From Prevotellaceae bacterium (GTDB lineage: Bacteria > Bacteroidota > Bacteroidia > Bacteroidales > Bacteroidaceae): 9,333 bases of DNA. Below the pieces are notes generated by a model. That model saw only the letters and a program-made list of their open reading frames with translations, did not search any database and was not told the origin of the DNA. This document shows, one piece after another, positions 1-5,476 of this stretch. The position numbers and the translations under genes are program-made. Position 1 is the first letter of the stretch; each line of letters opens with the position of its first letter. The stretch spans positions 1 through 9,333 of the forward strand of contig JAJPZF010000051.1 of assembly GCA_021204545.1 (NCBI GenBank), given 5' to 3'.

Positions 1-27
1 ATGGGCGGCATGAGCCCGGGGCGATGA
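1..27 (+). CDS. 3' end of an unidentified upstream gene
   Basis: The frame beginning at base 1 is open and reads MGGMSPGR before a TGA at 25-27. That stop overlaps the ATG of the next gene at 24 as ATGA. The same junction occurs at the next two gene boundaries, which is the main reason to believe a real coding sequence ends here. Eight residues are too few to identify a family, and the ATG at base 1 is probably internal. If real, it is the preceding member of the HprK-like/protease/PqqD cassette. The frame could also be open by chance. Confidence 0.45.
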   Translation: MGGMSPGR

Positions 28-905
28 GGAGTGTGCAGTATCGCATAGCACAGCACACGTTGCGTATCCGCTTCCTTGATACGCTGGCCGACGAGGGGAT
101 GCTCCCCTCCTTCACACCTTTTCTTGTAAGTGACAGCGAGGCTGACGGGCAGCCCCTCGCCACCGTCGACGTCGGTGGCGGCGAGCCTTCCCCCGAGCGA
201 AGGGAAGAGGTGGGGCAGTTCGAGGGAGGCGGCAACCTCTACGGCGTGTACACCACAGCCGAAGGCTACCAGATAGACGTGAGCGACCCCGAGGGGCAGC
301 CCTGCGCCACGCTGCTGAGCCGCAAGGGCTTCGCCGAGTGCCAAGTAGCCCTCAAGGCAGAGGGCGAGGCACTGCGGCGCTTCGGGCTTAACAACTGCGT
401 GATGATGGCATTCGCCTTCGCCTCCGCCACCAAGGGGACGCTTCTCGTGCACGCAAGCGCCATACGCCACGAGGGCAAGGGCTACCTTATGACCGCCCCG
501 AGCGGCACGGGCAAGAGCACGCACACGTGGCTCTGGTACAAGAACATACCCGGCTGCGACCTTCTGAACGACGACAACCCGATAGTGCGGATACTGGACG
601 GCGAGCCCGTCGTCTTCGGCTCCCCGTGGAGCGGCAAGACGAGGTGCTACCGCAACGTCTCAGCCCCCGTCGGCGCGCTGGTGCGCATCCGTCAGCGCAA
701 GCGCAACGAGATACGCCGCCTCGGGGCAGGCGAGGCGATGGCAGTGTTGCTCCCTGCGGTCAGCTCTATGAAGTGGGACGAGGGCATATACGGCGGCATC
801 TGCGACACGCTCTCACAGCTCATCGAACGGTGCCCCGTATACGAGCTCGGTTGCCTGCCCGACGCTGACGCAGCCCTGCTCTGCTTTAACACGATAGCCC
901 GATGA
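24..905 (+). CDS. HPr kinase/PEP carboxykinase-fold P-loop protein (HprK-related kinase)
   Basis: This 293-residue protein is related to HPr kinase/phosphorylase. An N-terminal part of about 130 residues has no motif I recognise. The C-terminal half carries the HprK/PEPCK nucleotide site: His143 in LLVHASAI, a Walker A loop at 159-166 (PSGTGKST), an acidic NDD at 182-184 where HprK has its metal-binding and catalytic acidic residues, and a second glycine/lysine loop GSPWSGKT at 199-206. It has no signal peptide or membrane segment, so it is presumably cytoplasmic. Relatives of this type occur in lasso-peptide clusters, where some phosphorylate the peptide, and as ScmC in SynChlorMet cassettes, so kinase activity on a peptide or small molecule is plausible. 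Classical HPr regulation is less likely, because the context is a PqqD/protease cassette and no HPr gene is seen. The start at 24 and the stop at 905 both lie in ATGA overlaps with neighbours. Nine of its 13 Ile codons are ATA, odd for such GC-rich DNA. Confidence 0.8.
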   Translation: MRSVQYRIAQHTLRIRFLDTLADEGMLPSFTPFLVSDSEADGQPLATVDVGGGEPSPERREEVGQFEGGGNLYGVYTTAEGYQIDVSDPEGQPCATLLSRKGFAECQVALKAEGEALRRFGLNNCVMMAFAFASATKGTLLVHASAIRHEGKGYLMTAPSGTGKSTHTWLWYKNIPGCDLLNDDNPIVRILDGEPVVFGSPWSGKTRCYRNVSAPVGALVRIRQRKRNEIRRLGAGEAMAVLLPAVSSMKWDEGIYGGICDTLSQLIERCPVYELGCLPDADAALLCFNTIAR

Positions 906-1429
906 AGAGCGTGCTCCGCAAGGCTCTGCGTTGGCTCCTCACTCCCCTAAGGCGTGCCTCGCGGCGTCGCAATGGGTTGACCGCCGAGGGCGAGCGCAAG
1001 GAGCTGCCCAACGACGCTCTGCTTGCCTTGGTCAAGGAGATGCTCTTGGAAGGACACACCGCGGTCGTCACAGTCAAGGGCTTCAGTATGAGACCATTCC
1101 TGGAGCACCTTCGGGACAAGGTGCGCCTCGAGCAGCCCGAGCGGCTTGCAGAGGGAGACGCAGTCCTGGCGGAGCTGTCACGGGGACGCTACGTGCTTCA
1201 CCGCATAGTCGGCCTCGAGGGAGAGAGCGTGACCCTCATGGGCGACGGCAACCTGAGCGGCACCGAGCATTGCCTTAGGAAGGATGTCTGCGGAGTGGTG
1301 ACCGAGTACATCCGTCCACGGCGTACCATCAGCGCCTCAGACCCCAGGCTCGTGAGGCGCATAAGGGCTTGGCGCAGGCTCTTGCCCATAAGAAGATACT
1401 TGTTAACCCTATACAAAGCTACGGTATGA
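902..1429 (+). CDS. S24/S26 family peptidase-like protein (signal-peptidase fold)
   Basis: This 175-residue protein has the three conserved boxes of the S24/S26 serine protease fold. The nucleophile box is VKGFSMRPF with Ser62. The general-base box is YVLHRIVG with His100. The third box is LMGDGNLSG with Asp115. Bacterial signal peptidase I has Lys at the general-base position; His there, with a following Asp, is the pattern of archaeal and eukaryotic ER (SipW/Sec11) signal peptidases. No clear transmembrane segment is visible, and the N-terminal 25 residues and the C-terminal tail are strongly basic. It may therefore sit at the membrane surface or act in the cytoplasm rather than as a normal signal peptidase. 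Its start overlaps the kinase-like gene (ATGA at 902-905) and its stop overlaps PqqD (ATGA at 1426-1429). In a peptide-modification cassette it could remove a leader peptide; that role is inferred. A non-proteolytic use of the fold cannot be excluded. Confidence 0.78.
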   Translation: MKSVLRKALRWLLTPLRRASRRRNGLTAEGERKELPNDALLALVKEMLLEGHTAVVTVKGFSMRPFLEHLRDKVRLEQPERLAEGDAVLAELSRGRYVLHRIVGLEGESVTLMGDGNLSGTEHCLRKDVCGVVTEYIRPRRTISASDPRLVRRIRAWRRLLPIRRYLLTLYKATV

Positions 1430-1695
1430 GAATAAAGGAAGGCTTCGAGCTGCGACGGGTGTGCGGCGAGAACATCATCATTGCCACGGGCAAGCGGAAC
1501 ATAGACTTCAGCAAGGTCATCACGCTCAACGAGAGCGCGGCCCTGCTCTTTGAGGCGGCGCGGGGGAGAGCCTTCACCGAGGACGACCTCCTGCCAGTGC
1601 TCATGGGAGAGTATGACGTCGGGGAGGAGCAGGCCCGACGGGACATCGAGCAGATGCTCCAAGAGTGGCGCGAGACGGGCTTGACGGAAGACTGA
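1426..1695 (+). CDS. PqqD-family protein (RiPP recognition element-like)
   Basis: An 89-residue protein with the PqqD pattern: FELRRVCGENIII near the start, a central LNESAALLFEAA at 34-45, then DLLPVLMGEYDV and a C-terminal helix ending GLTED. PqqD-type domains are small winged-helix proteins that bind the leader of a precursor peptide and present it to a modifying enzyme, often a radical SAM protein. An in-frame ATG lies at 1369, but ATG 1426 is preferred. It gives the ATGA coupling used at the other junctions of this cassette and removes 19 residues lying over the previous gene that do not fit the family. It is the last gene of the cassette and is followed by hairpins. No partner peptide is visible downstream, so a substrate, if any, would be encoded upstream of the window or elsewhere. 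Confidence 0.82.
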   Translation: MRIKEGFELRRVCGENIIIATGKRNIDFSKVITLNESAALLFEAARGRAFTEDDLLPVLMGEYDVGEEQARRDIEQMLQEWRETGLTED

Positions 1696-1702
1696 CCGCC
1701 AA

Positions 1703-1717
1703 GCCTCACTGTGAGGC
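1703..1717 (+). terminator. Hairpin just after the PqqD-like gene
   Basis: GCCTCAC T GTGAGGC is a 15-base inverted repeat starting 8 bases after the PqqD stop. As RNA it would fold as a 6-bp stem with a CTG loop. No U-tract follows, so it is only a candidate terminator or mRNA 3'-end stabiliser for the left cassette. Confidence 0.4.
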
Positions 1718-1727
1718 GCTGTGAAGC

Positions 1728-1856
1728 CTATATAAGAGGCTCCGTTGCGCCTGTATAGTACCCGCCGGACAACCCCTCGCAAGGGGTCCAGTTGAACCCC
1801 TCGCGAGGGGTTCGGTTGAACCCCTTGCGAGGGGTTACTTAACGCCTCTTATACAG
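1728..1856. repeat. Inverted-repeat-bounded intergenic element (MITE-like candidate)
   Basis: CTATATAAGAGGC at 1728-1740 and the reverse complement of 1844-1856 (CTGTATAAGAGGC) agree at 12 of 13 bases, bounding 129 bp. Between them lie three tandem palindromic units (1771-1842). No open reading frame of useful length and no convincing target-site duplication is visible. It could be a small non-autonomous mobile element, a REP-like intergenic element, or a complex bidirectional terminator between two convergent genes. A third copy of the motif at 1868-1880 argues against simple two-ended transposon geometry. Confidence 0.4.
1771..1842. repeat. Three 24-bp tandem units, each with an 18-bp palindrome
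   Basis: Units begin at 1771, 1795 and 1819. Each has an 18-base near-palindrome plus a 6-base spacer (CAGTTG, CGGTTG, ACTTAA). The middle unit, AACCCCTCGCGAGGGGTT, is a perfect palindrome. The first unit has CGCA at its centre, and the third has TGCG. Unit 3 equals the reverse complement of unit 1 at 17 of 18 positions. RNA or single-stranded DNA could thus form three separate hairpins, or one 17-bp stem closing over the middle hairpin. Confidence 0.85.
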
Positions 1857-1880
1857 TCGCCATGGCGCTGGTATAAGAGG
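1845..1880. repeat. 36-base long inverted repeat with palindromic centre
   Basis: CCTCTTATAC at 1845-1854 is perfectly complementary to GTATAAGAGG at 1871-1880, and the perfect palindrome CGCCATGGCG occupies 1858-1867. Only three bases on each side between these parts (AGT and CTG) pair imperfectly. This is a strong hairpin in either transcript direction. It lies between the convergent PqqD and TRIC genes and probably contributes to ending both transcripts, though no U-tract follows on either strand. Confidence 0.75.
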
Positions 1881-1894
1881 GCCCGCGAAGGGCC
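1880..1894 (-). terminator. Hairpin just after the TRIC-family gene
   Basis: Read on the minus strand, GGCCC TTCGC GGGCC starts 6 bases past the stop of the TRIC gene. It forms a 5-bp all-GC stem with a 5-base loop. The following bases, CTCTTATAC, are only weakly T-rich. It is a candidate terminator for the four-gene minus-strand operon and abuts the larger inverted repeat at 1845-1880. Confidence 0.45.
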
Positions 1895-1900
1895 AGATAT

Positions 1901-2572
1901 TCACTCTCCCTTGAGTGTGGGCAAGTGCCAGTGGAAGCGCACGGCGAGCAGGCGTGTCGCTATGACGGCAAGGATGGCCACGGCTGCGTTGAGGCTGCCC
2001 GGCACCCCATAGTGACGGCAGAGGATGTATACTACGCCCCCGCAGGCGCAAGCCACGGCGTATATCTCCTTGCGGAATATAAGCGGCACCTCGCCAAGCA
2101 GCAGGTCGCGGATGACGCCGCCTGCCGCGCCCGTGACGCAGCCCATGGTGATGGCCATCCACCAGGTCTGCCCGAGGTTGAGGCTCTTCTCAATGCCGAT
2201 GACGTTGAAGAGCGCCAGTCCCAGCGTGTCGAACAGGAACCACGTGTTCTGCTGCCTTACCAACTGGCGGCGGAACGCCATCACCCACACCACCGCGAAG
2301 GCGCAGCAGAGGAAGTAGACCGCGTTGGTGGTCCAGAAGGGCTGCACCCTCAGCAGAAGGTCCCTTATCGTGCCTCCACCCACGGCTGTGGCGAGACCCA
2401 CGGCGAAGGCTCCGAAGAGGTCGAACCTCTTCGCCGAGGCCAGGCGTATGCCCGAGAGGGCGAAGGCAAAGGTGCCGAGGAACTCTATGACGACGAAGGA
2501 GGTGGGGATGCTAAGTGTCTGCTCCAGCTCGCTGAGCAGCCGCGTGACGTATTGCCCTATAGCCTCGAGCAT
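1901..2572 (-). CDS. TRIC/UPF0126 family membrane protein (YadS-like cation channel)
   Basis: This 223-residue, highly hydrophobic protein belongs to the bacterial TRIC (trimeric intracellular cation channel, UPF0126) family, whose studied members form potassium-permeable channels. It shows the family's internal duplication: two three-helix repeats each with a glycine-rich GG.IRDLLL signature, first VGGGTIRDLLLRVQP and then AAGGVIRDLLLGEVP, followed by a final helix. About seven inner-membrane helices can be drawn. Length is normal for the family. The ATG lies 3 bp past the stop of the DUF5103 gene, so this is the last gene of the mtgA operon. A link to envelope ion balance is speculative, and co-transcription may be incidental. 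The physiological ion in Bacteroidota is not established from sequence. Confidence 0.88.
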   Translation of the reverse strand: MLEAIGQYVTRLLSELEQTLSIPTSFVVIEFLGTFAFALSGIRLASAKRFDLFGAFAVGLATAVGGGTIRDLLLRVQPFWTTNAVYFLCCAFAVVWVMAFRRQLVRQQNTWFLFDTLGLALFNVIGIEKSLNLGQTWWMAITMGCVTGAAGGVIRDLLLGEVPLIFRKEIYAVACACGGVVYILCRHYGVPGSLNAAVAILAVIATRLLAVRFHWHLPTLKGE

Positions 2573-2575
2573 GGC

Positions 2576-3838
2576 TTACCGGTAGTTGACGGTGGAGTAG
2601 TTGACGAGGCGGTCGTAGCGCTCCCCAATGCGGCGGTAGTAGACGAGGACGGTGTACTCGTTCTCCGTCTCGCTGAAGTCTCCCTCGGTGAGCTGCGTAA
2701 GGCCAGTCGTGCCGTCGGCGGAGAGCTGGCGGTACTGGTAGCTGTAGTAGCCCTGCTTCAGGTACACGGAGGCTGTGTACTGGCTTAACTCCTCGTCCCA
2801 GCGCATAAGGCAGAGGGGGTCCCAGTCGCCGTTAGTCCACTGCCCGCAGACGTACACCTCTCCGCCCGGGAGCTGCTCTTCGCACCTGAGGGTGAACGTC
2901 ACCCACGCGTACTCCGAGGTGAGCTGCTCGTCGTCGTGCTCGGCGTTGCGCAGGATGAACGCCCCGTTCTGGTCCTGGTCGTAGGTGTATGTCCTCGGCG
3001 GCTGGTCGGCGAAGAGGGTGAAGTAGTAGTAAGGCTCACGGTACCGGAGGTGGTCGACGTTGAGGTTGGGGCGGTGCATGTCAATCGTCTCGAACTTGTG
3101 GAACTCGTTTGAGGCGTTGAAGATTAGCTCCCTTCGGTGTGTGAACTCTATGCCCGCCTGCTTGATGATGTTAGGCTTGAGGTCGACGACGGCGTTGTCT
3201 CCCCGCCGGTTCTGCCTTACTATGGTGTGCAGCTCCCTCTGCGGGTCGGTGACGGGGAGGGAGCCGTAGGAGACGGAGTAGGAGAGCTGCTGGTGTGAGG
3301 CGTTGAAGTCGATGTCAGTGTTGGGCGACACCTCTGCCTGCACGCTCATCGCCGTCTCCGCCACGCAGAACTCAGCCTTAAGGAGGGGCGTTGCGTCCCG
3401 CTCCCCGTAGTCGTCCTCGTCGAACACCTCTACGCGGTAGTTGCCCGAGAGCAGCAGCCTCGTGTCCTCGTTGGGCAGGGTGAGGCTGTAGTGAGTGTAG
3501 AGCTGCGAGGTGTTGAAGCTCGTGTCGTAGTCGTCAATGGGCTGTCCGTTCAGTCCCGAGAGGTAGTCGCTCTCGAAGAGGCTCTCCTCCGCCTGCTCTC
3601 CCCAGTCCCACGGGCAGTGGCATATACGGTAGAGCAGGCGGTGGTAGTCGTGTCCCATAATGTCGAAGCTAAGCTCCGCCTGCCCTCGGCTGCCCATCCT
3701 GAGCACAGGCGGCAGCAAGGGGTCTGAGCCCACGATGAGCTGAAGGGAGCGCACCCGCTCCGTGTCGTACACGTAGTTGCGCTGCGCCCTTAGGTGGAGG
3801 CAGCACAGGCACAGTAATATATATGGTATCCTCTTCAT
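2576..3838 (-). CDS. DUF5103 type IX secretion system plug protein (PlugA-like)
   Basis: This 420-residue exported protein matches the DUF5103/T9SS plug family. In Flavobacterium such a protein (PlugA) closes the periplasmic side of the SprA outer-membrane translocon of the type IX secretion system. A signal peptide is clear (MKRIPYILLCLCCLHLRAQ, cleavage near residue 18), followed by a beta-rich mature protein. Family-like stretches include LRMGSRGQAELSFDIMGHDYHRLLYRICHC near residues 46-75, the SGNYRVEVFDEDD strand region, and FHKFETIDMH. The C-terminal 110 residues (VYVCGQWTNGDWDP, then YLKQGYYSYQYR) resemble an immunoglobulin-like or starch-binding-type beta sandwich. Length is usual for the family. 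It begins 1 bp after the DUF1460 stop. The presence of a plug suggests the organism has SprA-type translocation, although no other T9SS gene is in view. Confidence 0.83.
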   Translation of the reverse strand: MKRIPYILLCLCCLHLRAQRNYVYDTERVRSLQLIVGSDPLLPPVLRMGSRGQAELSFDIMGHDYHRLLYRICHCPWDWGEQAEESLFESDYLSGLNGQPIDDYDTSFNTSQLYTHYSLTLPNEDTRLLLSGNYRVEVFDEDDYGERDATPLLKAEFCVAETAMSVQAEVSPNTDIDFNASHQQLSYSVSYGSLPVTDPQRELHTIVRQNRRGDNAVVDLKPNIIKQAGIEFTHRRELIFNASNEFHKFETIDMHRPNLNVDHLRYREPYYYFTLFADQPPRTYTYDQDQNGAFILRNAEHDDEQLTSEYAWVTFTLRCEEQLPGGEVYVCGQWTNGDWDPLCLMRWDEELSQYTASVYLKQGYYSYQYRQLSADGTTGLTQLTEGDFSETENEYTVLVYYRRIGERYDRLVNYSTVNYR

Positions 3839-3839
3839 C

Positions 3840-4676
3840 TTAGTTTAGTCTTATCACTCTCACCCCGAGCATCGTGGGGTGCTTCGTCAGGTACTCGCCG
3901 AGGGTCATCGGCTCCAGCACCACCTTCTTGTGCAGCTGGCTTGCGTTCAGGAGGTGCAGCGTGCCGTCGTCCGCCCACACGGCTAAGCCGACGTGCCCTA
4001 TGTCCAGCCCTTCCTTGTTGGTCACTATGGCGAGGATGTCGCCGTCCCTTATGGCAGTCCTGAGGGTGTCGCCGCCTTCTGGGAGCAGCCCCTTCGGTAT
4101 GTAGCTTACTGTCTCTCCGCTCAGTGCCTCCTCTCCCTTGCGTATGAGCCTTAGCGCCTCTGCGTCGCCCTTAAGCATTGGGTAGGCGGAGGGATGGCTG
4201 CTCATGTAGCTAAGGTCGAGTGTCTGCCTTGCGGTGAACAGGGTGGCAGGCTCTGTTATCTCCTCCACGATGCCGAGCCGCTTGTTGCTCTCAATCCACT
4301 GCGAGAAGTAGTGGTTGCGCGAGGCGTAGCCGTTGATCTCTCCCCCTTCGTAGCGTATCCTCGTGAGGTTAAGGCAGAAGTCCTTGTAGCTTAGGCTCCC
4401 TTGCCTCGTCGTGAGCGTAAGGGCGACGACGTTCTCCACGAGCGTGGTGCAGTCCATTTGCCTTAGGTTCACCACCAGCTGCTCCTTAGGGTTGACCTCA
4501 AGCGTCTGGGCGACGTAGGGCGTTCCCTCCAGCTCGTGGGCGTAGAAGAGCGTAAGGCTCGCGCCAGAGGCTTGGGCCGCCCCCTTCTTAAGCAGCTGCT
4601 CCACCCGCAAGCTGTCCTGCGCCTTCGCTAGGCAGGGCAGCAAGCAGAGCAAGATGGTAATGACGCTCGCCTTCAT
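3840..4676 (-). CDS. DUF1460 NlpC/P60-type N-acetylmuramoyl-L-alanine amidase
   Basis: A 278-residue secreted cysteine amidase of the DUF1460 family. The characterised Bacteroides uniformis member (AmiA) splits GlcNAc-1,6-anhydro-MurNAc-peptide into disaccharide and stem peptide. A signal peptide spans residues 1-19 ([19 protein letters not shown]). The likely catalytic residues are Cys76 in MDCTTLVENV and His228 in DIGHVGLAV, with Asn244 in HLLNAS as the third polar residue. The RNHYFSQWI motif at 120-128 is typical of the family. The frame stays open to an ATG at 4727. The start at 4676 is chosen because it puts the signal peptide at the N-terminus and overlaps the mtgA stop as ATGA; the 17 extra residues are charged and lie within mtgA. 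It is the second gene of the operon. It presumably acts in the periplasm on turnover products, fitting the AmpG-like permeases encoded nearby. Confidence 0.9.
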   Translation of the reverse strand: MKASVITILLCLLPCLAKAQDSLRVEQLLKKGAAQASGASLTLFYAHELEGTPYVAQTLEVNPKEQLVVNLRQMDCTTLVENVVALTLTTRQGSLSYKDFCLNLTRIRYEGGEINGYASRNHYFSQWIESNKRLGIVEEITEPATLFTARQTLDLSYMSSHPSAYPMLKGDAEALRLIRKGEEALSGETVSYIPKGLLPEGGDTLRTAIRDGDILAIVTNKEGLDIGHVGLAVWADDGTLHLLNASQLHKKVVLEPMTLGEYLTKHPTMLGVRVIRLN

Positions 4677-5389
4677 TGCTTCCCGAATATACTTAAGTCC
4701 CCAAGCGCCCCTGTCCGCTCGCTCCACTGCATCTCGCCCACCACCTTCGTCTGCCTGCGCAGCATAGACGGCGAGGGGTGCGCGCTGTCCCGCTTGAGCG
4801 GACTGGGCAGGGAGACGGCAATGAGTGCGCAGCTCGGGCGGGAGAGAGCCTTCGCCTCGCAGCCGAAGTTGCCTTGAGCCACAGCCTCCGCCCCGTATAT
4901 GCCGTCGCCCATCTCTATGCTGTTAAGGTAAACCTCCATTATCCGCCTCTTGCCCCATATCAGTTCAATGAGGACGGTGAAGTAAGCCTCGAAGCCTTTC
5001 CTCACCCACGAGCCGCGTGGCCAGAGGAACACGTTCTTGGCTGTCTGCTGCGATATGGTGCTTGCGCCTCGCTGTCGCTTCCCATTCTTGCCCTCCTTGT
5101 AGGCGAGGCTTATCTGCTTGAAGTCGAAGCCGTGGTGCTTGAGGAAGTTAGCGTCCTCCGTGCACATAACCGCCTCCGCCAGGTAAGGCGATATGTCCTC
5201 GAGGGCTACCCAATGATGCCTGAGGCGCACCTTCTCCCCCCTTGCCACCTGCTGCCCGCAGCGTATCAGCATAAGAGGCGTAAGCCTGACCGGCACGTAC
5301 TTGTAAGCCACAACGGCAAGGACGGAAGAGGCGAGGAACAGTATCACTATCCACCTCACGGTGCGCAGCAGCTTCCTTACTATCCACAT
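4673..5389 (-). CDS. mtgA: Monofunctional peptidoglycan glycosyltransferase (GT51)
   Basis: This 238-residue MtgA polymerises lipid II into glycan strands at the outer face of the inner membrane. One N-terminal membrane anchor covers about residues 12-30. GT51 motifs follow in order: [13 protein letters not shown] with catalytic Glu78, [17 protein letters not shown] at 108-124, and [29 protein letters not shown] at 147-175. There is no transpeptidase domain, and the length is typical of a monofunctional enzyme rather than a truncated class A PBP. It is the first gene of the minus-strand operon and diverges from proS across 87 bp. Its stop overlaps the amidase start by 4 bp, coupling a glycan-building enzyme with a glycan-turnover enzyme. 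Confidence 0.94.
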   Translation of the reverse strand: MWIVRKLLRTVRWIVILFLASSVLAVVAYKYVPVRLTPLMLIRCGQQVARGEKVRLRHHWVALEDISPYLAEAVMCTEDANFLKHHGFDFKQISLAYKEGKNGKRQRGASTISQQTAKNVFLWPRGSWVRKGFEAYFTVLIELIWGKRRIMEVYLNSIEMGDGIYGAEAVAQGNFGCEAKALSRPSCALIAVSLPSPLKRDSAHPSPSMLRRQTKVVGEMQWSERTGALGDLSIFGKQ

Positions 5390-5397
5390 AGGCTCTG

Positions 5398-5405
5398 CGA
5401 AGTTA
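5398..5405 (-). promoter_or_regulatory. Candidate -7 element for the mtgA operon
   Basis: On the minus strand TAACTTCG lies 8 bases before the mtgA ATG. It matches the Bacteroidota -7 consensus TAnnTTTG at all fixed positions but one. No good TTTG box is seen at the usual distance upstream, and the implied leader would be nearly absent, so this is weak. Confidence 0.3.
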
Positions 5406-5416
5406 CGCTTTTCCGC

Positions 5417-5424
5417 CTTGCAAG
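5417..5424. promoter_or_regulatory. CTTGCAAG palindrome in the divergent promoter region
   Basis: A perfect 8-bp palindrome lies about one third of the way across the 87-bp gap between mtgA and proS. It could be half of a small operator or could supply a TTG-type upstream promoter contact for either direction. An 8-bp palindrome can occur by chance, so only a weak call is made. Confidence 0.2.
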
Positions 5425-5447
5425 TCGTGTCCTTAATGCCTTTTTGT

Positions 5448-5455
5448 TAATTTCG
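5448..5455 (+). promoter_or_regulatory. Candidate -7 element for proS
   Basis: TAATTTCG lies 21 bases before the proS ATG and fits TAnnTTTG with one mismatch. The surrounding segment (5431-5453) is the most AT-rich part of the gap. CTTG at 5417-5420 is a possible upstream box, but the 27-base spacing is longer than usual. If used, the proS leader would be very short. Confidence 0.38.
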
Positions 5456-5476
5456 CGTGACGAAGACACTATAGCT

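Noticed and set aside
1369..1425. Upstream start adding 19 residues to the PqqD-like protein
   Set aside because: The added part lies inside the protease-like gene and does not fit PqqD; 1426 reproduces the ATGA coupling of the cassette.
1771..1842. CRISPR array
   Set aside because: There are only three units with 6-base spacers and a period of 24; no real spacers and no cas genes.
1862..1876. Tiny ORF (ATG GCG CTG GTA TAA) as a possible peptide gene
   Set aside because: Four codons inside a palindrome core; the ATG comes from the palindrome itself.
1925..2788. 287-codon plus-strand open frame opposite the TRIC and DUF5103 genes
   Set aside because: It is antisense to two well-supported genes, its protein is charged and low in hydrophobic pattern with no family motif, and long antisense frames are expected in GC-rich coding DNA.
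4677..4727. Upstream start adding 17 residues to the DUF1460 amidase
   Set aside because: It would bury a clear signal peptide behind a charged segment, while the 4676 ATG couples to the mtgA stop as ATGA.
4778..5476. Possible 233-residue N-terminal extension of prolyl-tRNA synthetase
   Set aside because: The extension is antisense to mtgA, has no recognisable domain, and ProRS homology starts at [10 protein letters not shown] at 5477.
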